This document shows positions 1-5,534 of a DNA stretch of 8,954 bases, piece after piece. Both the position numbers and the translations under genes were made by a program. Numbering within the stretch: position 1 is the stretch's first letter; every line of letters starts with the position of its first letter. The notes under the pieces were generated by a model, which saw only the letters and a program-made list of their open reading frames with translations, did no database searches and was not told where the DNA came from. Origin of the DNA: an uncultured Bacteroides sp. Its GTDB lineage: Bacteria > Bacteroidota > Bacteroidia > Bacteroidales > Bacteroidaceae. The stretch spans positions 1-8,954 of the forward strand of contig USSR01000249.1 of the NCBI GenBank assembly GCA_900557355.1. Reading direction: 5' to 3'.

Positions 1-971
1 CCATGCTTTCTGACTCCATTCCGTTGAATCTTGAACGTGCCGTGTTTCTGATAGAGAATGCCTATTTGGGCAACACGATGAAGTATTCTGACTTTCAAAA
101 CGAGATTGGCGAAAGGGTGCAGTATTGTCAGTGGAGATTGAATGACTTGAAACTAGACTCTGATGATGAGCTAGCTAAGAATATGGCTATTTTTAGTTTG
201 TTGACTGATACTTTGTCTATTAATCAACCCGGTAGTGAGAAAACAATTGTGCATTATCCTTTGAAGTATAATCTGGATGATTATGATTCTCAAAGGGATT
301 ATACCAGTCATTTTGTATCATCTATGCTTCACAGCAATATGGGGCAATGTTATTCTATGCCTTTGCTTTATCTAGTGATGGCTGAGAGAATGGATGCAGA
401 GGCCTATCTTTCGTATGCCCCCAAGCACATGTTCATTAAAATAAAAAATGATAAGGGGGCATGGTATAATCTGGAACTGACTTGTCGTTCTGTATTAAGT
501 GATTACCATTATATGAACGGTAGCTATATCAAGAGCGAGGCAATTCGTAACGAACTATACTTGGCACCTGTTAGCAAGAAAGAAACGGTGGCGATGTTGA
601 TGGCGCAGTTGGGGAGGTATTATCGTGTAAAATATGGTTATGATTCTTTTATTATAAAATGTGCAGAACAAAGTGAACGATATGCTCCGAATAATATAGA
701 TGCAAAAATTATTGAAGCTGATTATCAGACGAAATTAACAATGGAAATAGCTCGCCTGATGAATGCTCGTACTCCTGAGATGTTGAAGGAAATATCTCCT
801 GATGCTTATCGGCATTATGTTCGTATGCATCAGTTATATAAAGAGATAGACGATAGTGGGTATGAAGAAATGCCAATTGAAATCTATCGGAACTGGTTGA
901 AGCATGTAGCAGGTCTGAAAGAAAAGGAAAAGTCGGATTCTCAACTGAGACTCCGGAAGATGGTGAAATAA
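1..971 (+). CDS. Secreted transglutaminase-fold (SirB1-like) protein, 5' end cut by window
   Basis: Function is unknown; the fold call is an inference from motifs. Numbering from the first visible Met (base 3), a Cys-His-Glu set typical of transglutaminase/SirB1-like domains is seen: GQC at 114-116, H142 in PKHMFIK, and E158 in WYNLELT. The usual third residue in catalytic transglutaminases is Asp, so Glu makes activity uncertain. The last ~120 residues look helical and TPR-like (AEQSERYAPNNIDAKIIEA). The complete paralogue at 3695-4741 aligns along the whole length, but this gene's first Met matches about residue 36 of that protein. The true start and signal peptide therefore probably lie upstream of the window, and the frame is open to base 1. 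It ends 22 bases before the RHS toxin gene, so the two are probably co-transcribed. Possible roles are toxin processing, adaptor or accessory effector; none is shown by the sequence. Confidence 0.75.
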   Translation, partial: MLSDSIPLNLERAVFLIENAYLGNTMKYSDFQNEIGERVQYCQWRLNDLKLDSDDELAKNMAIFSLLTDTLSINQPGSEKTIVHYPLKYNLDDYDSQRDYTSHFVSSMLHSNMGQCYSMPLLYLVMAERMDAEAYLSYAPKHMFIKIKNDKGAWYNLELTCRSVLSDYHYMNGSYIKSEAIRNELYLAPVSKKETVAMLMAQLGRYYRVKYGYDSFIIKCAEQSERYAPNNIDAKIIEADYQTKLTMEIARLMNARTPEMLKEISPDAYRHYVRMHQLYKEIDDSGYEEMPIEIYRNWLKHVAGLKEKEKSDSQLRLRKMVK

Positions 972-993
972 TCATGTAAAAACAATAAATGCT

Positions 994-2010
994 ATGAAGA
1001 AGGTATTACTTGTTGCAATGGGGGCAGGACTGGTGACTTTGTCTTTACAGGCTCAGAAATCGGAAGGCAATCCTTTTGCCCGTTTGGGGTATCAGGCTGA
1101 TGTGTTTACATTTAGCGAGAATAAGGAGTTTCATGATCAGGAGGTGGTTGTGGAGATAGGGGATGTTCTTTATGATACAAAGACTAAGGAGGTTGTCGGC
1201 TTTGTGATGGAAAGGGATACTTTGATAGAGTTGAGGCCTGAGTTGCAAAGTATATCGATAGATCCGCATGCTGAGAAATATTATTCGATAACGCCGTATG
1301 CGTATTGTATGAATAATCCGGTGAGGTTTGTAGATCCTAATGGGAGAGATGTATGGGAAATCAATCAACAGGGAGAAATTGTCAAAAGAATAAAAGATAC
1401 GACACAAGACGCTTTTTATATGGTTGCTAAGGATGCGGATGGAAATTATCAGCGAACTTATACAACAGATGCTGATGGGAATATGGCTTATAACAGTATT
1501 AGTTTTGGGTATGGGACTATTGAGTCACAAAGGAGCATTTCTTTTTCCTCTGACGGTAATAGTGTTGAATCGTATGATGTTTATAAAGTCAGAGGGGATA
1601 AGAACGGAACTGGTTTATTTGAGTTTATGGCTGCTAATACAACGGTAGAATGGTCTCAAGCCAAAACAGGTATTGTGGGAGATAAAGGATTGAATTTTCT
1701 TACAACGTCCCATTATGAGGGAAAGGAACATGGAATAAATCGTTTATATTCTGGGCAGTTATATGCAGGATACACCATCAGAGAGCAAAATCACATCCAT
1801 CCTGATAACACGCCATATCCGTCAGGCTCTTTTAATCATCCCCAATATGGTAAAGCTGGAGAGTGGGGAGATGTCGGTGCTTCTGCTTGGGTTGTAGGTG
1901 ATCGTCAAAAGAGGGGATTAAGTAATCCGACATTTAGGATTTATTTACCGCGCAGTAAGTCATATATAAATTATGGACCAAACTCAATAAGAAGTGACTA
2001 TGGGAAGTAA
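994..2010 (+). CDS. Short secreted RHS-core protein with C-terminal JAB/JAMM-like toxin domain
   Basis: A 338-residue polymorphic-toxin protein. Residues 1-20 form a signal peptide (cleavage near LQA|Q). Residues ~26-80 (NPFARLGYQADVFTF, then EIGDVLYDTKTKEVVGFV) resemble a module I recall from Bacteroidetes RHS-associated proteins. Residues ~88-119 are the RHS-associated core: SIDPHAEKYYSITPYAYC, then NNPVRFVDPNGRD. The long YD-repeat shell of classical RHS proteins is absent. The C-terminal half is the variable tip. It holds H267-I-H269-P270, then PSG at 276-278 and D293 in GEWGD, matching the metal-binding HxHP...S...D of JAB/JAMM peptidases and fitting the JAB-like toxin families. The JAMM glutamate is less clear; E219, E242 or E245 are candidates. 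The probable activity is zinc-dependent proteolysis, toxic outside the cytoplasm or in a competitor (inferred). The first immunity gene starts inside its last codons. Confidence 0.8.
   Translation: MKKVLLVAMGAGLVTLSLQAQKSEGNPFARLGYQADVFTFSENKEFHDQEVVVEIGDVLYDTKTKEVVGFVMERDTLIELRPELQSISIDPHAEKYYSITPYAYCMNNPVRFVDPNGRDVWEINQQGEIVKRIKDTTQDAFYMVAKDADGNYQRTYTTDADGNMAYNSISFGYGTIESQRSISFSSDGNSVESYDVYKVRGDKNGTGLFEFMAANTTVEWSQAKTGIVGDKGLNFLTTSHYEGKEHGINRLYSGQLYAGYTIREQNHIHPDNTPYPSGSFNHPQYGKAGEWGDVGASAWVVGDRQKRGLSNPTFRIYLPRSKSYINYGPNSIRSDYGK
1954..2010 (+). repeat. Toxin-tail direct repeat, copy A (in the intact toxin gene)
   Basis: These 57 bases encode the last 18 residues of the RHS toxin plus its stop. 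Copy B lies exactly 579 bases downstream at 2533-2589 and is identical at 52 of 57 positions by direct comparison. Both copies contain the ATG of the following immunity gene 46 bases into the repeat. Confidence 0.9.
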
Positions 2011-2527
2011 AGTAGCTATTTTAGGATTTATTCTTGTTTTTTCAGTAAGCATAAGCACAAGCCGTGCACAAGAAAATAAAGTGATTGCTCCTCCCGATTG
2101 GGAACCGATTACCCGTACCTTTATGTCGCTTGAATTGCAGATTGATAGTGCTTTTATTGAACGTTTGGATAGTATGTTATTTGATAAAAAATGGGAGCGT
2201 ATGAATTCAATACTCTCTAGCCCAAATAGTAGTAAATCATGGAGACATTTTTATATCTCTTTTGAAAAGAAAGCTGGTTCAGATAATTTTATTACTGTAA
2301 GCTTGGGGGATACTCCGGCTAGAAACTCAATAGGCTTTTTAAAACGCAATGAATACTTTTATTGGTTTTATGGTGATGTTCCTCCCAATATTATATTAAA
2401 AACGAAATCGAAAAAACGATTTTCATATAAAGAATATATGTACGAAGTTATAGATCCACCTTTTGGATTTTTGATATACAATAGTCAGACTGGTAATATT
2501 GAAGTCAATGAAAAAGATTGCTATTGA
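2000..2527 (+). CDS. Exported immunity-like protein 1
   Basis: A 175-residue protein with no named family that I recognise. I chose the ATG at 2000, not the GTG six bases upstream, because the paralogue at 2579 starts at the equivalent ATG and the signal peptide is then compact: hydrophobic residues ~5-20, cleavage near SRA|Q at 21-24. There is no lipobox, so the product is probably periplasmic. It is 45% or so aromatic/hydrophobic-looking beta-rich sequence with a tail shared with the next gene: EYFYW (118-122), PPNIIL (128-133), KSKKRFSYKE (136-145), IDPPF (151-155), YNSQTG (160-165), ending in Cys-Tyr. The start overlaps the toxin stop by 11 bases, suggesting translational coupling, as expected for a cognate immunity gene. 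The immunity role comes from position, size, export signal and duplication, not from homology. Confidence 0.7.
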   Translation: MGSKVAILGFILVFSVSISTSRAQENKVIAPPDWEPITRTFMSLELQIDSAFIERLDSMLFDKKWERMNSILSSPNSSKSWRHFYISFEKKAGSDNFITVSLGDTPARNSIGFLKRNEYFYWFYGDVPPNIILKTKSKKRFSYKEYMYEVIDPPFGFLIYNSQTGNIEVNEKDCY

Positions 2528-2532
2528 TTGGT

Positions 2533-2589
2533 AGTAAATCATATATAAATTATGGACCAAAATCAATAAGAAGTAATTATGGTAAGTAA
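2533..2589 (+). pseudogene. Remnant of an RHS toxin 3' end (direct repeat, copy B)
   Basis: Read in frame from 2533, this stretch encodes SKSYINYGPKSIRSNYGK and a stop, matching the toxin's C-terminal 18 residues at 16 of 18 positions (Asn to Lys and Asp to Asn). No other part of a toxin gene is present: the preceding immunity gene ends at 2527, five bases earlier. The last 11 bases overlap the start of immunity gene 2, reproducing the layout at copy A. The differences from copy A are two synonymous changes and three bases within two changed codons. This is best read as the scar of a lost toxin tip, or the product of a tandem duplication of tail plus immunity gene. Confidence 0.85.
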
Positions 2590-3085
2590 GGAAATTATTT
2601 TTGGCTTAATACTTGTTTTTGCTGTAAATATAGGCCAAGCGCAAGACCGTAAGGTGATTCCTCCTCCTGATATGACGCAAAAAACTCATACTTTTTTGTC
2701 ATCTGAGTTACGTGTCGATAGTGTTTTTATTAGAAACTTGAACGGCATCTTATTTGATGAAGAGGGTGCTTGTTGGATGAATTGTGATAATAAATGGCGA
2801 AATTTTCATCTTGACTTTGAAAAAATAGATAGCTTGAATTATTCTATTCAAATGATGTTTTGGAATATTCCTGCGAAAGAATCAATAGGCTTTTATAAAT
2901 ACAATGAATACTTTTATTGGTTGGAGGGTGATATTCCTCCAAATATAATATTAGCAGTGAAATCAAAAAAGCGATTCTCATATAAAGAACATCCACCTTT
3001 TCTTATTATTGATCCCCCATTTTGGTTTTTGATGTACAATAGTCAGACTGGCGACATAGAAGTCAAAGAAAAAGGTTGCTATTGA
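2579..3085 (+). CDS. Exported immunity-like protein 2 (paralogue)
   Basis: A 168-residue paralogue of the preceding protein. It has a signal peptide at residues 1-21 (hydrophobic core IIFGLILVFAV, cleavage near GQA|Q) and no lipobox, so it is probably periplasmic. The shared C-terminal block is strong: EYFYW (110-114), PPNIILAVKSKKRFSYKE (120-137), IDPPF (144-148), YNSQTG (153-158), ending in Cys-Tyr. The region around residues 30-95 has diverged heavily, with an insertion carrying two cysteines (C65, C69). The gene starts inside a 57-base copy of the RHS toxin's tail (2533-2589), just as the first immunity gene starts inside the real tail. It therefore looks like an orphan immunity gene whose own toxin was lost, perhaps protecting against a related toxin variant. 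No family was recognised. Confidence 0.7.
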   Translation: MVSKEIIFGLILVFAVNIGQAQDRKVIPPPDMTQKTHTFLSSELRVDSVFIRNLNGILFDEEGACWMNCDNKWRNFHLDFEKIDSLNYSIQMMFWNIPAKESIGFYKYNEYFYWLEGDIPPNIILAVKSKKRFSYKEHPPFLIIDPPFWFLMYNSQTGDIEVKEKGCY

Positions 3086-3090
3086 TTGGT

Positions 3091-3141
3091 TGTAAACCAT
3101 ACATAAATTATGAACTTCGTTTTATAGTACCCAAGCGCTAA
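3091..3141 (+). pseudogene. Possible third toxin-tail remnant
   Basis: Just after immunity gene 2, bases 3091-3112 match the start of the tail repeat at 19 of 22 positions, and the flanking GATTGGT before both is the same (2526-2532 and 3084-3090). In frame it reads CKPYINYELRFIVPKR and a stop at 3139-3141, so it keeps YINY and then diverges. The stop lies five bases before the lipoprotein-type ATG at 3146. This is what the end of a different toxin beside its immunity gene would look like. Because it is short and AT-rich, the reading after base 3112 is tentative. Confidence 0.45.
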
Positions 3142-3145
3142 AAGT

Positions 3146-3250
3146 ATGAGTTATAAATATATGCTTTTCACAGCAATAATATTGATATTATATAGCTGTG
3201 CTAATAGGGAGAACCTAAATCAGAAACATAAACATGGATACAATTGTTAA
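3146..3250 (+). CDS. Lipoprotein signal-peptide ORF (5' part of a probably split gene)
   Basis: Thirty-four codons starting MSYKYMLFTAIILILYSC. Charged start, hydrophobic core at 7-16 and the lipobox-like LYSC with Cys18 indicate a lipoprotein signal peptide; Tyr before Ser is a mild departure from the usual lipobox. The frame closes at 3248-3250, overlapping the next ORF (3234-3656) in the +1 frame. A signal peptide with only 16 residues behind it is unlikely to be a complete protein, so I read it as the front of the following gene, separated by one extra base or two missing bases between about 3219 and 3247. Joined, the product would be about 169 residues, close to the 175 and 168 of the two preceding immunity-like proteins. 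Confidence 0.55.
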   Translation: MSYKYMLFTAIILILYSCANRENLNQKHKHGYNC

Positions 3251-3656
3251 TACTGCTACTTCTCCTTTTATAGGAGAAATAGGACGGGGTGTTGATAAAT
3301 TTATACAGTATGTTGAAGGGATGGATTTAGGTATTCCCTTAACAAAAGAGGCTTTTACTCTTTACTTTTATAATAAAGATGGAAAAACTTATGTAACAAT
3401 GTTCGTTGTTCCTTATTATCTGAAAGAAAAGATTAAAGGCTATACCTATGTCAATGATTACATCTTCGTTTATTATGGAGAAGAAAATATTGGGAATAAA
3501 TATGTTAATAAGAACATGTTATTGGACTATCGTGATACCTTGCCAGGTTTCTTAGATTATGATAAATTTCCGATAGGCCATTATGATTCTTATGGTATAG
3601 AGTTTCAAATTGTGAGTTCCGATAGTTTGTTGATTGTCAGAAAGGGGATGTTGTAG
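3234..3656 (+). CDS. Hypothetical protein; probable body of a frameshifted lipoprotein (immunity candidate)
   Basis: A 140-codon ORF with no family I recognise. As it stands it lacks any export signal; the lipoprotein leader sits in another frame immediately upstream (3146-3250). The sequence is rich in aromatic residues and looks beta-stranded (FTLYFYNKDGKTYVTMFVV at 43-61, then YTYVNDYIFVYYGEE at 71-85), ending IVSSDSLLIVRKGML. In composition and size it resembles the neighbouring immunity-like proteins, but no shared motif could be aligned by eye. The frame is closed by TAA at 3216-3218, so a start upstream of that is impossible without frame change; ATG 3234 is the first Met. It may be a decaying orphan immunity lipoprotein, an independently translated cytoplasmic protein, or a sequencing artefact of an intact lipoprotein gene. 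Confidence 0.6.
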   Translation: MDTIVNTATSPFIGEIGRGVDKFIQYVEGMDLGIPLTKEAFTLYFYNKDGKTYVTMFVVPYYLKEKIKGYTYVNDYIFVYYGEENIGNKYVNKNMLLDYRDTLPGFLDYDKFPIGHYDSYGIEFQIVSSDSLLIVRKGML

Positions 3657-3694
3657 TGAAGTGAATGTAATATACTCATATATAAAGTGTACCT

Positions 3695-4741
3695 ATGGGA
3701 GTAATTAGAAGTATTATCTCTTTTTTGTTTATTACAATGATTTCTTTGTCTGCTTATTCGCAAGCCGCTTATTACAGAGAACAATTAAGGCTTGCAAATA
3801 TGCTGAATGGTAGGGATTCTCTTGATCTGCAGAAAGCAGTGTATGCAGTGGAAAATGCTTATTATAATGGAAATCTGAATAAAGAAGCTTTTGATAGACA
3901 GATTGACATGTATGCTGAGTTTTGTAAGAGAATTCTTCTCTCTGGTGATGTCCGTTATGATGGAAAGGGGGATGAGCGTTCTGCTATGGCTCAATGTGCG
4001 GTTTTTGTTTTTATGACGGATACCATTCCTATGCAAATGGGAGATACTGTTGTTGGTCATTTACCTTTTGAATATAATTTTGATGATTATAGTGGAAGGG
4101 AAGATTGGAGCAATATGTTTGTGTCCCGTATGATGCAAACAAAAAGAGGTAATTGCCATTCGATGCCTTTGCTTTATAAAATGATAATGGATAGGTTGGG
4201 TGAAGAATGTTGGTTGGCTTTAGCACCGAATCACATGTATATAAAGGCCAGAAATCAGCGTGCCGGTTGGTATAACATAGAACTGACTTGTGCTGATTTT
4301 CCAACAGATGCATGGTTGACGGCTTCCGGATATATTCATCTGGATGCCATAAGAAATGGTATTTATATGGATACTCTTTCTGTTAGGCAGTCTGTAGCGT
4401 TGTGTCTCACAGATTTGGCACAGGGCTATTTACATAAATATGGCATGCGGAATGGAAGCTTTGTAATGCAATGTTGTGATACAGCATTGGCTTACTACCC
4501 TAATTATATAAATGCCTGGTTGTTGAAAGCGCATGTTTTGAGCCGATTTTATCAAAAAGAAGGAAAACTAGAACTTAAACAAGAGATGGACAAACTCTAT
4601 ACAAAGATACATGAGTTAGGGTATCGAAAAATGCCTCAAGAGATGTATCTGAGTTGGCTATATTCTTTAAATGAATATAGTAATGAGTATAGGATAAAGA
4701 AAATTGTTAGTTTTAACAAAGGAGACTATCAAATGAGATAG
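3695..4741 (+). CDS. Secreted transglutaminase-fold (SirB1-like) protein with TPR-like C-terminus
   Basis: A complete 348-residue paralogue of the truncated gene at the left edge. Residues 1-23 form a signal peptide (core IISFLFITMISLSA, cleavage near YSQA); no lipobox, so periplasmic or secreted. Residues ~40-135 include a conserved helical region (KAVYAVENAYYNGNLNKEAF) and PFEYNFDDY. The transglutaminase-like centre is RGNCHSMPLLY with C154, PNHMYIK with H180, and WYNIELT with E196, Glu again replacing the expected Asp. Residues ~235-330 are helical, possibly TPR-like (CDTALAYYPNYINAWLLKAH). A peptidase-like or structural role is possible; the function is unknown. With its paralogue it brackets the toxin-immunity cluster, so it may belong to the same system. 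The start at 3695 is supported by the signal peptide. Confidence 0.75.
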   Translation: MGVIRSIISFLFITMISLSAYSQAAYYREQLRLANMLNGRDSLDLQKAVYAVENAYYNGNLNKEAFDRQIDMYAEFCKRILLSGDVRYDGKGDERSAMAQCAVFVFMTDTIPMQMGDTVVGHLPFEYNFDDYSGREDWSNMFVSRMMQTKRGNCHSMPLLYKMIMDRLGEECWLALAPNHMYIKARNQRAGWYNIELTCADFPTDAWLTASGYIHLDAIRNGIYMDTLSVRQSVALCLTDLAQGYLHKYGMRNGSFVMQCCDTALAYYPNYINAWLLKAHVLSRFYQKEGKLELKQEMDKLYTKIHELGYRKMPQEMYLSWLYSLNEYSNEYRIKKIVSFNKGDYQMR

Positions 4742-4871
4742 GAAATACCTGATTAAATAAATACTGATTACAAGTTATCATTCTATTTACGAAAGTCTTG
4801 AACAACTTGCTCCTTTCATTTGTTTCCTTATATAAGATAAAAATGATAAATATCAAAAGAAAGGATTAAAT
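4742..4871 (+). other. AT-rich spacer between accessory island and housekeeping genes
   Basis: No ORF, RNA gene or convincing hairpin was seen. It probably holds the nitroreductase promoter, but no good TAnnTTTG element stands out. A Shine-Dalgarno-like GAAAGGA at 4859-4865 lies about six bases before the ATG at 4872. Confidence 0.5.
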
Positions 4872-5480
4872 ATGATCAGAGAACGGACATTTGCCGAAGC
4901 ATTGGAGCATCGGCGCAGTTATTATTCTATCAGTAACGACTCTCCAGTTCTGGACGAGGAAATTGTACATATCATCCGTACAGCAGTAAAATATGTGCCT
5001 TCGGCATTTAATTCGCAGACCACACGAGTTGTGCTGCTACTGGGTGATGAACACCAGAAACTATGGAGAATTGTGAAGGATCAGTTGGAAGAACGCTTGT
5101 CCGAAGAACAGTATCGCCAGTCGGAAAAGAAGATTGATACTTCGTTTTCTTGCGGATATGGCACGATACTCTTCTTTGAAGACCGTTCCATTGTGGAAGG
5201 ACTGCAAAAACAATTCCCTACCTATCAAGATAATTTCCCGACGTGGTCCCAACAGACTTCTGCCATGCACCAGTTGGCCATCTGGACTATGCTTGAAGAC
5301 AAAGGCTTGGGTGCTTCCCTGCAACACTATAACCCGTTGATTGACGAAGATGTACGCAGCACATGGCATCTTCCCGAGACTTGGCAACTGATTGCACAGA
5401 TGCCTTTCGGTACTCCTGTTGCCGAACCGGGCGAGAAAGAATTTAATGATTTGAGCGAACGCATTAAAATTTTTATCTGA
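4872..5480 (+). CDS. Nitroreductase family protein, Frm2-like
   Basis: A 202-residue cytoplasmic flavoprotein, full length for the compact Frm2-like branch of the nitroreductase superfamily, which binds FMN and reduces nitro compounds or quinones with NAD(P)H; the physiological substrate is unknown. Visible landmarks are the FMN-phosphate RRS at 14-16, PSAFNSQ at 43-49, GYGTILFFED at 95-104, FPTWSQQTSAMHQLAIWT at 122-139, GLGASLQHYNP at 145-155 and AQMPFG at 175-180. These match the Frm2 / fatty-acid-repression-mutant type I know from yeast and lactic acid bacteria. The start is supported by a nearby GAAAGGA. It precedes aroK by 54 bases containing a palindromic promoter-like element, so the two may be separate transcription units. 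Codon use is GC-richer than in the toxin island. Confidence 0.9.
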   Translation: MIRERTFAEALEHRRSYYSISNDSPVLDEEIVHIIRTAVKYVPSAFNSQTTRVVLLLGDEHQKLWRIVKDQLEERLSEEQYRQSEKKIDTSFSCGYGTILFFEDRSIVEGLQKQFPTYQDNFPTWSQQTSAMHQLAIWTMLEDKGLGASLQHYNPLIDEDVRSTWHLPETWQLIAQMPFGTPVAEPGEKEFNDLSERIKIFI

Positions 5481-5504
5481 TAGTAAATCTCTCAGAATAG
5501 AATT

Positions 5505-5530
5505 GCTTACCTTTGTACGCAAAGGTAAGC
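5505..5530. promoter_or_regulatory. Perfect 11-bp inverted repeat before aroK
   Basis: GCTTACCTTTG (5505-5515), loop TACG (5516-5519), and the exact reverse complement CAAAGGTAAGC (5520-5530). It lies four bases before the aroK ATG and is not followed by a T-run, so it is not a standard terminator. The left arm contains a TAnnTTTG element and the right arm the AAAGGT that could act as ribosome binding site. It could be an operator, or a hairpin that masks ribosome binding on read-through transcripts from the nitroreductase gene. Confidence 0.75.
5508..5515 (+). promoter_or_regulatory. Bacteroides-type -7 element for aroK
   Basis: TACCTTTG matches the TAnnTTTG consensus of the Bacteroides primary sigma factor exactly. 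Transcription would begin near 5520-5523, leaving a leader of only about 12-15 bases before the ATG at 5535. No TTTG was found at the expected -33 spacing, so the call rests on the -7 motif and position. Confidence 0.5.
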
Positions 5531-5534
5531 GCTT

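Noticed and set aside
1994..1999. GTG at 1994 as the start of immunity gene 1
   Set aside because: The ATG at 2000 aligns with the start of the paralogue at 2579 and gives a normal signal peptide, so the two extra codons are not needed.
4742..4871. Riboswitch or small RNA in the spacer
   Set aside because: Only weak short complementary segments such as GAAAG and CTTTC were seen, with no conserved motif that I recognise.
5061..5522. Minus-strand open frame of 153 codons opposite the nitroreductase gene
   Set aside because: The + strand has an unmistakable Frm2-like protein over the same bases, and the antisense product has no recognisable features.
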